Shown here: positions 53,243-61,360 of the stretch, piece after piece
Layout: every line of letters begins with the position of its first letter
Position numbering within the stretch: position 1 is the stretch's first letter
DNA from: UBA6663 sp044226485
GTDB lineage: Bacteria; Chloroflexota; Anaerolineae; Anaerolineales; UBA6663
Assembly: GCA_044226485.1 (NCBI GenBank)
Contig: JBGAGY010000011.1
Span: 174,889 to 238,888, forward strand
DNA: 64,000 nt
Direction of reading: 5' to 3'
Made by a program: the position numbers and the translations under genes
The notes under the pieces: model-generated
Told to the model about the DNA's origin: nothing
The model's database searches: none
What the model saw: only the letters and a program-made list of their open reading frames with translations

Positions 53243-53650
53243 CTACAGCTCCCTGACCACGTCAAGAACGGGCTTCACATCGATAATCGGCGTCGCATCA
53301 AACGCCTCCAGATCCAACACCTTGATCCGAGTCGGACTTTCGATCTGCACGATCCTCACTCGGTGGATTCCTACAGGATTGGGACGATCCTGCGACCGGG
53401 TGCTGAACACCCCTCGCAGCGGAACGCGCGAATCGTCCCGGGGATGCACGCTCAATACCTCGCGATCACCTCGATCAAGCCACGTGAGCACCAAGATCTC
53501 CTCCCCGGCGCGCAGGTCCTTCAACCCTTGTTCGAACTCTGGCTCGAAAACCAGCCAGGCTTCGGGCGCTCCTTCGAAACCCTGCTTCGGTGCATGTTCC
53601 CGATCCACGAGGGGCGAGCGAACATGACCGATCGGCTTGAGCGTAAACAT
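53243..53650 (-). CDS. TrmO/TsaA-like tRNA methyltransferase
   Basis: 135 residues, covering the conserved beta-barrel domain. Motifs: LKPIGHVRSPLVDREHAPKQ, GLKDLRAGEEILVLTWLDRG, DDSRVPLRGVFSTRSQDRPN with the RSP/QDRPNP motif, and GIHRVRIVQIESPTRIKVLD. TrmO N6-methylates t6A37 of tRNA using SAM; this short form lacks the C-terminal domain of the E. coli enzyme, as in many bacteria and archaea. It lies in a cassette, 90 bp from the downstream attC. A chromosomal housekeeping copy may exist elsewhere. Confidence 0.85.
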   Translation of the reverse strand: MFTLKPIGHVRSPLVDREHAPKQGFEGAPEAWLVFEPEFEQGLKDLRAGEEILVLTWLDRGDREVLSVHPRDDSRVPLRGVFSTRSQDRPNPVGIHRVRIVQIESPTRIKVLDLEAFDATPIIDVKPVLDVVREL

Positions 53651-53677
53651 CCGATTCGCCTCCTATTTGGTGGAGCG

Positions 53678-53807
53678 GCCTAACGGCCGGGCATCAGCTG
53701 CAGGGCGGATGAGCCGAGGCCGAGTTGCCCGACGACTCGCCGGTGAACCGAGACCGGCCTGGCTTGGGGCCCCGATTAGCCACGTCAGCTGCATGCGTTC
53801 GTTAGGT
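53678..53807 (-). repeat. attC site, intact
   Basis: 130 bp. GCCTAAC at 53678-53684, GTTAGGT at 53801-53807; left arm GGGCATCAGCTGCAGGGCGG. Confidence 0.93.
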
Positions 53808-53820
53808 GGCTTTCCGACGA

Positions 53821-54332
53821 TCAGTTCTCCACACTATTGGCGAATCCACCCGCCAAACACCCAATACGGCCCCTGCATTCATCTGGCACGGAGTCCGCTA
53901 GAGACTCGTCCAGAACCCTCGTTTCGCCTCCGCCGATCGTGATATTGTCGCCGATCTTCCAGGATCTCGTCTCGCCCAGCGGGATATCCTCGACGGTGAG
54001 CGTCACTCCGTCGAATTCGTGGCGAAAGTCTGCCGGCCAAACGACTGTGTAGGTTTCCTCGCCCTCTGAGTACTTGATCCTCACACAGGAGCCTTCGCTC
54101 TCCAACGTCCCCTCTAAGAGGGCTGTCATTCTCGGGAGAGCAAAAAAGGTTCCCGTTGCGCTCGGCGCGGCCCCTGTTGGCTCCGCAACGGACGGTGTTG
54201 AGCTGGCAACGATATTGAATGAACACGCTGCAAAAAAACCAAGGCGCTGGCGACAAATGCGCTGGCAACCAAGGCGCTGGCGACAAATGCGCTGGCATTC
54301 CACAGGCAGAAGCGTGACGTATCGGTTGACAT
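53821..54332 (-). pseudogene. Lipoprotein gene out of frame at a poly-T tract
   Basis: From the ATG at 54332 the frame gives MSTDTSRFCLWNASAFVASA then LVASAFVASALV, a hydrophobic signal segment. It then runs into seven T (plus strand, seven A at 54232-54238). With eight T the frame would continue as FFAACSFNIVASSTPSVAEP, a perfect lipobox, into a folded domain (GTLESEGSCVRIKYSEGEET, VWPADFRHEFDGVTLTVEDI) ending at 53821. A 30-bp tandem duplication (54239-54298) encodes the repeated ASAFVASALV. Switching, decay or sequencing error are all possible. An alternative start at 54348 reads the same DNA as Cys/Arg repeats and is less plausible. Confidence 0.6.
54239..54298. repeat. 30-bp tandem duplication in a signal-peptide region
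   Basis: The unit CCAAGGCGCTGGCGACAAAT followed by GCGCTGGCAA occurs twice in direct succession, adjacent to a run of seven A. Both lie in the signal-peptide part of the lipoprotein gene ending at 53821. Confidence 0.85.
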
Positions 54333-54398
54333 CCGGATTCCTTCCCACTACCCGCTCGACTCGGCAACAGGAATCACCCCCTCAGAATGCAAGGAGCC

Positions 54399-54526
54399 AC
54401 CTAACGCACTGGCATCAGCTGCGTGGCGGGTCTAGCCAGCCCGGGCTGGCCGAAGGCGCGCCGGCGATGCAACCACACTGGTTGGGGGCCCCGAATAGCT
54501 ACGTCAGCTGCATGCCATTGTTAGGC
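54399..54526 (-). repeat. attC site, divergent centre
   Basis: 128 bp. ACCTAAC at 54399-54405, GTTAGGC at 54520-54526. Arms are intact but the middle differs (GGTCTAGCCAGCCCGGGCTG), close to the sites at 22884 and 58423, which also read GAGCCAGCCCG. Confidence 0.9.
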
Positions 54527-54579
54527 CGCCCCAAAGGCGCTTTGACGTTCATAACGCAAGCCGCCTGGCTCAGACGATT

Positions 54580-55026
54580 CTACGATGGCCAATACACGCC
54601 CATAACAGCGATTGCGGTTACCAACATGACCACGACGACCTGGCTCGTGGACAAGAGTCCAACTGTTTCAGCCGGGCCCACAAGATACCGGTAGCTCTTC
54701 GGTACAGGGTATACGCCCCAAACCTTGAAAAAAACCGGAAACACCAAATGACCCAAGGCAATACTGCCCGCGAAAACGGGATAAACCATCTCCCGAGGGC
54801 TGCTGCCGTTCCGAACAAGATAGACGCCGAGGAGCAAGACGAGAACAGACAATGCACCCGCGCCCAAAGTCCAAACCGTCATGCGTCGATTGCTCCCCAC
54901 ATGAACTTCGGACAACTCAGTCAGTTCCGATTCAGAGTACTGCTTCAACCGAAATCGGATCAAGAATATGTCTGTCCAGAATACGGCTACACACCCCAAC
55001 GCCGTCCACACAATTGCCCAAACCAT
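54580..55026 (-). CDS. Four-helix membrane protein of unknown function
   Basis: 148 residues from the ATG at 55026 (RBS GAGGGGG); the frame is open upstream into the attC, but that part is attC sequence. Four hydrophobic segments: MVWAIVWTALGCVAVFWTDI, WTLGAGALSVLVLLLGVYLV, FAGSIALGHLVFPVFFKVWG and STSQVVVVMLVTAIAVMGVY. No family recognised. It occupies one cassette, 53 bp from each attC box. Confidence 0.65.
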   Translation of the reverse strand: MVWAIVWTALGCVAVFWTDIFLIRFRLKQYSESELTELSEVHVGSNRRMTVWTLGAGALSVLVLLLGVYLVRNGSSPREMVYPVFAGSIALGHLVFPVFFKVWGVYPVPKSYRYLVGPAETVGLLSTSQVVVVMLVTAIAVMGVYWPS

Positions 55027-55079
55027 TTTCGCCCCCTCAGTCGTCACAACGATGGCGAACATGTTCTTGTTGGTTGGCG

Positions 55080-55208
55080 GCCTAACGGCTCGCATCAGCT
55101 GCGTGGCGAGCGAACCGAGGCCGACCCGCCCGACGGCGCACCGGCGAACCGAGACCGGCACGGCTTGGGGCCCCGATTAGCCACGTCAGCTGCATGCGAT
55201 TGTTAGGT
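55080..55208 (-). repeat. attC site, intact
   Basis: 129 bp. GCCTAAC at 55080-55086, GTTAGGT at 55202-55208; the left arm is followed by GAGCGAACCGAGGCC. Confidence 0.93.
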
Positions 55209-55238
55209 GCACTGCTTGCGATGTATTTGTAGAAACGA

Positions 55239-55260
55239 AAACTGGGCCTTCGCCCAGTTT
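55239..55260 (-). terminator. Intrinsic terminator of the DUF2442/DUF4160 cassette
   Basis: Stem AAACTGGGC / GCCCAGTTT with a CTTC loop. On the minus strand it lies 5 bp after the DUF2442 stop and continues into TTTCGTTTCT. A terminator between gene and attC would stop read-through into the next cassette. Confidence 0.7.
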
Positions 55261-55265
55261 GATAA

Positions 55266-55571
55266 TCAACCGCCAGTCGTTCGACCCTGCTGCCATTGCT
55301 TGAGAGATTGCTGGCTCTCCCCAGATGGCTTTCCGAGAATCAAGTCCTCAACGGCAATATCTTCGTCCAATGCGGGCCAATGGATGCCCTGCCCCTGCCC
55401 GACGAGGCGCCAATTCTTTCGCTCATCGACGCTGCCGTGCAGCAACCGCGGATACCAGCCCAAAGGCACGGAAATCGTCCGCCCGTCCGACAGGTCGACC
55501 GTCAACGTGTCGTCGGTGACAACCACATCCTGAGCCCGCGCTAGTCGGATTTCAGAGGCCAAAGAACTCAT
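55266..55571 (-). CDS. DUF2442 protein, likely partner of DUF4160
   Basis: 101 residues. Features: AQDVVVTDDTLTVDLSDGRT followed by ISVPLGWYPRLLHGSVDERK and IHWPALDEDIAVEDLILGKP, the complete DUF2442 pattern. Its start overlaps the end of the DUF4160 gene by 20 bp. The pair is widely found in cassettes and mobile regions and is regarded as toxin-antitoxin-like; DUF2442 would be the antitoxin or DNA-binding partner, but that role is not established. Confidence 0.85.
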   Translation of the reverse strand: MSSLASEIRLARAQDVVVTDDTLTVDLSDGRTISVPLGWYPRLLHGSVDERKNWRLVGQGQGIHWPALDEDIAVEDLILGKPSGESQQSLKQWQQGRTTGG

Positions 55572-55788
55572 TCCATTTCCTCATCAGTGTGTCGCGGTTG
55601 TCTTCCACATGACGCTGGATTTGGGTGATGTCTTTGCGACCAAATCCACCACTACTTTCGAGCCGGACTGGCTCAAGCCAAAACTTGGCAACATTGCTGT
55701 CTCGCTCAACATGCACATGTGGGGGTTCGCTGCGATCGCCCGAATAAAAGAAGAAGCGATATGGCCCCACCCACAAGACAGTCGGCAT
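55552..55788 (-). CDS. DUF4160 protein, toxin-like partner
   Basis: 78 residues from the ATG at 55788; the open frame further upstream is non-coding and attC sequence. It reads MPTVLWVGPYRFFFYSGDRS then EPPHVHVERDSNVAKFWLEP, the hallmark DUF4160 motif (F-F-S-x-D-x-x-EPPHVHV). Two genes in one cassette, tightly overlapping, followed by a terminator, as in other cassette-borne toxin-antitoxin-like modules that stabilise arrays. The 122 bp upstream could hold their own promoter. Confidence 0.85.
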   Translation of the reverse strand: MPTVLWVGPYRFFFYSGDRSEPPHVHVERDSNVAKFWLEPVRLESSGGFGRKDITQIQRHVEDNRDTLMRKWNEFFGL

Positions 55789-55910
55789 TTCGCAACAATA
55801 TTGCTGAAAGGCGTTTCTGTCAACTTTGCCGAAATGCAGCAAAAACGAGCCTATCTGGACGGTAGAGTGCCCCGTTTCCTTGCCTTCGATATTCTGCCCC
55901 GGCAGGGTGC

Positions 55911-56039
55911 ACCTAACGGCTCGCATCAGCTGCGTGGCGGGTGAGCCGAGGCCGTGCTGCCCGCAGGCACGCCGGTGAACCGAAGCCGCCATGACTTGGG
56001 GCCCCAGTTAGCCACGTCAGCTGCATGCGTTTGTTAGCC
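55911..56039 (-). repeat. attC site, intact
   Basis: 129 bp. ACCTAAC at 55911-55917, GTTAGCC at 56033-56039. The methyltransferase stop codon is 7 bp from the right box. Confidence 0.93.
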
Positions 56040-56046
56040 CGGTGCC

Positions 56047-56805
56047 TCACCGGCGACACCGACATACAAAGCGACTCACGGCATAGAAGAAACTACCCTC
56101 GGCGACCGCGTCGGCCACATCGGCACGCCATTGCGCTAACTCACCGGCCCCAAACTCGGTTTCCGCAAGCCACTGCGACATAAGCCCCACGACTCGAGGA
56201 GCATAGTGGTCTTCTTGCCACGCCGAATTCACCAACGTGTACACCATCGGCTCGACCTCCGCAAAACCAGCCTTACGGCAGAGATGATTCAGCAGCCGGC
56301 CCATTCCAGCACCTTGTCCATCGCCGGCAAACGCCAGAACGGCTCGGCGTGATCGCGCTCGGTCCGAGGTCGAGAATACCTGGGTTTCCCAATCGGTATG
56401 TACTACCAGCGCCGTGCCGCCCGGTCTCAACACACGTCGAATCTCGGTGAGCGCCTCGATTGGCGGATTCACAAACTCCAGCATTTCTGCACAGATCGCC
56501 TTGTCGAAGGTCATATCCTCGAACGGCAGGGTACGCGCATCCGCCCTCCGATACTCAATTCGACGATCGCCGCTCCCGCTCTTCCAGCGCTCAATAGCCC
56601 GCAGATATCGCCGCTCATCCGCCTCCACGCCTATGATCCGCCCTACAGCGGGATACTCTTGAGCCAGAAATCGATCCGCATCGCCTGTATCGCAACCAAC
56701 GTCGATGATCGATTCGCCGCCGCGTGGTTCCAGCCATGAAAAGTACTGTCTCCACTGCGCCATGATGTCGGGCATCGGTCCATCCAGGAATCGTTCTTGC
56801 GCCAT
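56047..56805 (-). CDS. SAM-dependent class I methyltransferase
   Basis: 252 residues. Motif I ESIIDVGCDTGDADRFLAQE, motif II region RIIGVEADERRYLRAIERW, DARTLPFEDMTFDKAICAEM, and LRRVLRPGGTALVVHTDWE-like post-motif (EIRRVLRPGGTALVVHTDWE). It belongs to the Methyltransf_11 group acting on small molecules. The gene nearly fills its cassette: 7 bp to the downstream attC box and 27 bp to the upstream one. Confidence 0.88.
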   Translation of the reverse strand: MAQERFLDGPMPDIMAQWRQYFSWLEPRGGESIIDVGCDTGDADRFLAQEYPAVGRIIGVEADERRYLRAIERWKSGSGDRRIEYRRADARTLPFEDMTFDKAICAEMLEFVNPPIEALTEIRRVLRPGGTALVVHTDWETQVFSTSDRARSRRAVLAFAGDGQGAGMGRLLNHLCRKAGFAEVEPMVYTLVNSAWQEDHYAPRVVGLMSQWLAETEFGAGELAQWRADVADAVAEGSFFYAVSRFVCRCRR

Positions 56806-56832
56806 TGTTCCTCTCGAAATGTATCAGGCGAG

Positions 56833-56961
56833 GGCTAACGGCTCGCATCAGCTGCGTGGCGGGTGAGCCGAGGCCGCCACGCCCGATGGCGCGTCGGTGA
56901 ACCGAGACCGGCCTGACTTGGGGCCCCGAGTAGCCACGTCAGCTGCATGCGTTCGTTAGCC
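56833..56961 (-). repeat. attC site, intact
   Basis: 129 bp. GGCTAAC at 56833-56839, GTTAGCC at 56955-56961. The boxes are complementary variants (GGCTAAC/GTTAGCC). Confidence 0.93.
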
Positions 56962-57014
56962 TGCCAGATCAGACGCGCCGGCGCTCAGAATTCGCCGAAT
57001 CAGGCATTCTGGCG

Positions 57015-57611
57015 TTACGGACCAACTGCGTACTCATTGCAGCCCAGATAGGCATCCAAGATCTGGGTCACACGCGTATCGACGGCACCTTGGTCGGGCA
57101 TCAGATGTAGTTCCGGCGCGACCAACGCTTGAATGCCCGTGTACACGGTTTCATCGAGATTCCCGGTGACGCGCTCGATCGTGCTGCCCAGACCGCTCTG
57201 CCCCGTCAACCGGAGCATCGTTCCTGCCGGGTTGAGCTCCAAAGGCAGCCACCCTGCATAGAACCCGCCCATCATCAACCGATTGCCCACCGCGGCAATA
57301 GTTTCCGCCTTCAACTTCCCTACACGGATAACATCGGGCTTCCGAACCAAGCTCACATCGAGAAAAGCGAATCCGTCGGCCCAAATGACCAACTCAGGCA
57401 CGTACGTGCAGTAGCGATCACCCGGCTGTGTGGTGGGGATAGGAACGCCCGGATAGTGCACCTCGGCCATCACCAGCTTGGTGACCTCGCCTGTTTCCAA
57501 TGTCGGACCGAAGACTACTCGAAACACGGCGATCATGAGCACAGTCAAGACGACGGTGAAGGTGATAAAGCCCCGCTTGCGTCGACTTCCTTCGTGGCTC
57601 ACGAAAACCAT
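57015..57611 (-). CDS. Unknown protein with one N-terminal membrane helix
   Basis: 198 residues. A positively charged start (SRRKRG) precedes one helix, FITFTVVLTVLMIAVFRVVF, then an extracytoplasmic domain of about 160 residues (RYCTYVPELVIWADGFAFLD, GFYAGWLPLELNPAGTMLRL) with two cysteines near each end (CTYVP and LGCNEY). No family recognised. Start is 13 bp from the upstream attC box. Confidence 0.65.
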   Translation of the reverse strand: MVFVSHEGSRRKRGFITFTVVLTVLMIAVFRVVFGPTLETGEVTKLVMAEVHYPGVPIPTTQPGDRYCTYVPELVIWADGFAFLDVSLVRKPDVIRVGKLKAETIAAVGNRLMMGGFYAGWLPLELNPAGTMLRLTGQSGLGSTIERVTGNLDETVYTGIQALVAPELHLMPDQGAVDTRVTQILDAYLGCNEYAVGP

Positions 57612-57624
57612 CCTCTTGGAGGCA

Positions 57625-57754
57625 GGCTAACGGCTCGCATCAGCTGCGTGGCGGGTGAACCGAGGCCGAGTTGCCCGCAGACGCGCCGGTGAACCGAGCC
57701 CGGCCTTGACTTGGGGCCCCGAGTAGCCACGTCAGCTGCATGCGGTTGTTAGGC
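57625..57754 (-). repeat. attC site, intact
   Basis: 130 bp. GGCTAAC at 57625-57631, GTTAGGC at 57748-57754. Confidence 0.93.
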
Positions 57755-57797
57755 CGCGGGTGGCCCAGACACATCCAACTTCCCCTGCAAGATGGAC

Positions 57798-58286
57798 CTA
57801 CCTAAAGCGCGGTTTCCACGCTGGAATCACGACCGCAACAAGCATTGAACCCACAATACCTGGTAGACACATGACAGTCAGATACCACACGATCACCTGA
57901 AAGTCGACCTGCTGCACTATCCCAAGTATCGATATCACGCCCAAAAGCGCTTGAAGAATGCACACGATAGCTGTGACCGTCCTGATCGCGTATTTCGTTC
58001 CATGAAACCCCTGTATAAATGCGCCCAATACCGCGCCCGACAGTAACCCAACAGAGCAAGCCAAACCTGGAGCCACAAACATGATAGACCCTGGTTCGAC
58101 CGCGACTCGACCAGCTTCTTGAGCTGTGTTTCCATATGATGTGATGGACGGCAGCCGCAGAGCTATTGTCGCCACCAGCGCGCCCACACTAGCGCCACCA
58201 AGGCTATTGATCATTGCTCCAGCGACGACGCTCGACCAAAAACCACCAGATACGGTCTCTACAGCAGGTTGTTCGTGTCCTTCCAT
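57798..58286 (-). CDS. Unknown four-helix membrane protein
   Basis: 162 residues from the ATG at 58286 (RBS AGGGGC); a GTG at 58322 would add 12 residues. Helices: SSVVAGAMINSLGGASVGAL with VATIALRL, SIMFVAPGLACSVGLLSGAV, TVTAIVCILQALLGVISILG and MCLPGIVGSMLVAVVIPAW. Glycine-rich first and second helices suggest a packed channel-like or DUF-type protein. No family recognised. Confidence 0.6.
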   Translation of the reverse strand: MEGHEQPAVETVSGGFWSSVVAGAMINSLGGASVGALVATIALRLPSITSYGNTAQEAGRVAVEPGSIMFVAPGLACSVGLLSGAVLGAFIQGFHGTKYAIRTVTAIVCILQALLGVISILGIVQQVDFQVIVWYLTVMCLPGIVGSMLVAVVIPAWKPRFR

Positions 58287-58422
58287 GGATGCCCCTGAAA
58301 CTTTCCCGCGGCTTGCCTTCACACTTTATGGTTTCTAGTCTACTCTCTCGGCCAAAGAGCCGCTTGACAGATTTCTGATACATGACCGCCGAAGTGTCGT
58401 GGAAGCGACTGACGGAGGGGCG

Positions 58423-58550
58423 GCCTAACGCACGGGCATCAGCTGCGTGGCGGGGCGAGCCAGCCCGCATCGCCCGAAGGCGCACCGGCGAGCTTGCCAA
58501 GTCAGTTTTGGGTCCCGATTAGCCACGTCAGCTGCATGCCATTGTTAGGC
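58423..58550 (-). repeat. attC site, divergent centre
   Basis: 128 bp. GCCTAAC at 58423-58429, GTTAGGC at 58544-58550. The middle reads GGCGAGCCAGCCCGCATCGC and TTTTGGGTCCCGATTAG, differing from the main site type. Confidence 0.92.
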
Positions 58551-58620
58551 GGGCATTAAAGACGCCCTGGATCTTAGCCCGTCTGGCTACTTCATGGCAG
58601 ATGGCTTCGATACGTCTCCA

Positions 58621-59106
58621 TCACTGCCTCAACAGCCTGAAGGCACGCATCTTTTCATCGCCGTACTCTACAGCGATATCATCGCCATATATCCGTGCCG
58701 GGATCGGCTTCTGGGTGCCTTTATCCAGGAGCTCCGTCAATCGCATGTCGCGCTCGCCATACCGGACTTCAGTATCCCGCAAGACGATGCCTGGCCCACA
58801 GTCACGCGGCACATTGGCCCCAACATAGCACCCATCAGTGAACTGGTTTGCCAACACTGGTCTCGACCAATCAATCACCCACGACGTCTCTGGATCATCG
58901 TTCGTCGCACTCCATTCCTTGGGATCAAACTTCAGCTCGAACCAGTCGACTGGTTGGTACATCTCCAGCTGTCTTGTTGGCTCTGGCGACGGTACTTCAG
59001 TCGGCGACGCGACCGGGCTGCAGGATGCGACACTTATACAAACGAGCCAGAATGCGAACCAAGGCGCTGGTCGTTGAAGTGCATTTGCCGTTGGTCTCGT
59101 CATCAT
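58621..59106 (-). CDS. Small lipoprotein of unknown function
   Basis: 161 residues. Signal peptide with lipobox FAFWLVCISVASC (Cys about 29), a Pro/Thr/Ser linker (SPVASPTEVPSPEPTRQLEM), then a domain of about 115 residues with DWFELKFDPKEWSATNDDPE and CYVGANVPRDCGPGIVLRD. The two cysteines may form a disulphide. No family recognised. Start 20 bp from the upstream attC box. Confidence 0.7.
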   Translation of the reverse strand: MMTRPTANALQRPAPWFAFWLVCISVASCSPVASPTEVPSPEPTRQLEMYQPVDWFELKFDPKEWSATNDDPETSWVIDWSRPVLANQFTDGCYVGANVPRDCGPGIVLRDTEVRYGERDMRLTELLDKGTQKPIPARIYGDDIAVEYGDEKMRAFRLLRQ

Positions 59107-59126
59107 TTCTCGCTCGCCTGCCGCCC

Positions 59127-59257
59127 GCCTAACGCACGGGCATCAGCTGCGTGGCGGGTGAGCCGAGGCCGACCCGCCCGAAGGCGCGTTGGTGAACCGA
59201 GGCCGACCTTGACTTGGGGCCCCGAGTAGCCACGTCAGCTGCATGCGTTCGTTGGGC
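59127..59257 (-). repeat. attC site, intact
   Basis: 131 bp. GCCTAAC at 59127-59133, GTTGGGC at 59251-59257. Confidence 0.93.
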
Positions 59258-59293
59258 GCGCGAAGGCCTGCGTGAGTGCACCCGATGATATCC

Positions 59294-59701
59294 CTAGGCC
59301 AGAGCAGAAAGCCAAGGGTGCCCATGGGGGTGCTCGGTATTCAGCGCTTGAACAAGCCATGTTCGCGCCTCGACCGTCAATAGCGGCAGACAAGCCTGGA
59401 AATCCAACTGATCCTTTGGCCGATTGCCTTTCGCTTTGTACATCAATTGCACCTCAACGCGAACGCACCATACTCCATGATATGTCACCAGTAACTCTCG
59501 ACGCAAACCGCGAATCAGCGATTGCCGACGGCTGTACCACTCCTCGCCCTCGCTCTCCAGCAACATGACCTGAAGTTGCCAGGCGTCGGCGCCAGAGCGG
59601 TGCGCCCAGATATCGTGTATACCAAACGTCAACCATTCGTCGGCAGTCCATGGCCTGAGTGCGCCGGGCGGATCGGCCGCGAATAGCTTCCAGTCCCTCA
59701 A
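59294..59701 (-). pseudogene. Truncated AadA/nucleotidyltransferase-like gene
   Basis: The 135-residue frame (WKLFAADPPGALRPWTADEW, GIHDIWAHRSGADAWQLQVM, RVEVQLMYKAKGNRPKDQLD) matches the C-terminal half of small-molecule nucleotidyltransferases related to aminoglycoside adenylyltransferases. The catalytic N-terminal half is absent: only a TTG could start it, and upstream the frame runs straight into the middle of an attC hairpin (59709). A deletion evidently removed the 5' part of the gene and half of the attC. Confidence 0.7.
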
Positions 59702-59708
59702 CCAGTCA

Positions 59709-59787
59709 CCCGACGGCGCGCCGGTGAACCGAGGCCGACATGAATGGGGTCCCGAGTAGCCACGTCAGCTGCATGCGTTCGTTAGGC
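59709..59787 (-). repeat. Right half of an attC fused to a truncated gene
   Basis: Starts at CCCGACGGCGCGCCGGTGAA in the central hairpin and ends with CACGTCAGCTGCATGCGTTC and GTTAGGC at 59781-59787. Left arm and box are deleted. Confidence 0.88.
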
Positions 59788-59867
59788 CGCACAACGCCTT
59801 GGCAGACACGCCTAGCTTCAGACGTCTGCGCGCACTGTCCAGTCAGGGCGAGTCCACAACCTGATAC

Positions 59868-60278
59868 TCACGCTGGCGCCGCAACAGAAGGTTGGCTCGA
59901 TGGATAGTGATACGCAGCTGCAAACAGCGAAAGTAGCACTGCCTGAAGCACCCAGGTTGGCGCCATCCGCTCGGGCGCGATGGCCCCAACGTATACCGCG
60001 TTGACTTCAGCCGCGATCAGCCCAAGTATCACGGCGTTTGTCAGAAGCGCCACGGCCTTCCTTTCGATCGGCCTCTGATAGGCCCAGAGCAGCAGCAGCG
60101 TCCAACCCAGCATCAGAGCAGCGCCATAGCCCATCGCGTATTGGTAGATGACGGACGTGTCGTCGAAACCCCACATGAGGCGCGCCATTGCAGGAACCAG
60201 CATTGGACCTAGCGCCAACGCATCCGTAACAGCGCCAGCCGCGAAAGAAATCCTCAGCAAGCGAACCTGTTGTCTCAT
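59868..60278 (-). CDS. Unknown four-helix membrane protein
   Basis: 136 residues from the ATG at 60278 (RBS AGGAGC). Helices: LLRISFAAGAVTDALALGPM, YAMGYGAALMLGWTLLLLWA, AVALLTNAVILGLIAAEVNA and WVLQAVLLSLFAAAYHY. Resembles small integral proteins found in many bacteria, without a known function. Downstream attC box 80 bp away, upstream box 70 bp away. Confidence 0.65.
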   Translation of the reverse strand: MRQQVRLLRISFAAGAVTDALALGPMLVPAMARLMWGFDDTSVIYQYAMGYGAALMLGWTLLLLWAYQRPIERKAVALLTNAVILGLIAAEVNAVYVGAIAPERMAPTWVLQAVLLSLFAAAYHYPSSQPSVAAPA

Positions 60279-60348
60279 CACTGTGCTCCTGTCATTGTAT
60301 TCGTACTGCGAGGCCATTATGCCGTACTGTGAGCATGCCTTCCGAGCG

Positions 60349-60477
60349 GCCTAACGCACGGGCATCAGCTGCGTGGCGGATGAACCGAGGCCACACCGCC
60401 CGAAGGCGCACTGGTGAACCGAAGCCGCCCGGCTTGGGGCCCCAGGTAGCCACGTCAGCTGCATGCGTTCGTTAGGC
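60349..60477 (-). repeat. attC site, intact
   Basis: 129 bp. GCCTAAC at 60349-60355, GTTAGGC at 60471-60477. Confidence 0.93.
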
Positions 60478-60512
60478 CGCCCTCGGGCCTGAGACGCACA
60501 GTGACCTGCTGA

Positions 60513-61079
60513 TTACGGATTCTCTTCAGGTATTTCCGTGCCGTCGAGCACGAGAATCACGCAGTCAGCACTCGAGCTCACTCCAACGCGAACCTCCTTA
60601 ATCTCGCTGCAGTTCTTGACGAACAGTATGGTCCACTCCTCTGGAGTGATCATCATATTCACACCGACCGCGACCGTCGGACTCGACTCGCTTGTTCCGT
60701 GCCTATAGATGCCGCGAAAGGCCGTGTCGGTCACTTCGACACTTTCGCACCCAGGCTCGCCAGAACAATACACCCACCCATATTGGCCGAGAAGCGCCCC
60801 CAACGATGTGGCACCTGATGCGGTTGGGTATACGTCCTTCGAAGCGAAAAAAGTGACATCCGCGTATCCGTCATGTAGCAACGAGCCGATGCCTTTATAG
60901 TCCACGCCAGATGGTATAGGGATGATCGCTTGCCCTGTGTCCTCTGTCTTCGGCGGCGGCGTAGCGGCCAACTCAGGCACGGGCGTGGCGGTCGCCAGCT
61001 TGCCGAATGCCTCGGATGTGCTATGGCAAGAAGAAACGAGGACTGAGCCCAAGAAGAGAATAGTCACAAGTTTGTTCAT
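60513..61079 (-). CDS. Lipoprotein of unknown function
   Basis: 188 residues from the ATG at 61079; earlier in-frame starts are possible. Lipobox LFLGSVLVSSC, then a Thr/Pro linker (TATPVPELAATPPPKTED) and a domain of about 140 residues. Four cysteines are visible in the mature domain (YCSGEPGCES, KNCSEI, ADCVIL). No family recognised. Occupies a single cassette. Confidence 0.7.
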   Translation of the reverse strand: MNKLVTILFLGSVLVSSCHSTSEAFGKLATATPVPELAATPPPKTEDTGQAIIPIPSGVDYKGIGSLLHDGYADVTFFASKDVYPTASGATSLGALLGQYGWVYCSGEPGCESVEVTDTAFRGIYRHGTSESSPTVAVGVNMMITPEEWTILFVKNCSEIKEVRVGVSSSADCVILVLDGTEIPEENP

Positions 61080-61127
61080 AGACGCTATGCTCTCGCGCGC
61101 CATCCCCTCCCTGCTGGTGGTGGAGCG

Positions 61128-61256
61128 GCCTAACGGCTCGCATCAGCTGCGTGGCGGATGAACCGAGGCCGCGTCGCCCGACGGCACGCCGGTGAACCGA
61201 GGCCGGCCTGGCTTGGGGCCCCGAGTAGCCACGTCAGCTGCATGCGTTCGTTAGCC
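61128..61256 (-). repeat. attC site, intact
   Basis: 129 bp. GCCTAAC at 61128-61134, GTTAGCC at 61250-61256. Matches the commonest centre sequence of the array. Confidence 0.93.
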
Positions 61257-61360
61257 GGCCGTCTGCCGGGGAGCCTCACGCCCGCCTCATCGGACTCAAT
61301 CCGCGATCCCTAACAACCGATAAGCAGTGGACCCCTAAGAGCAAAGGATTGTCGATGCCC

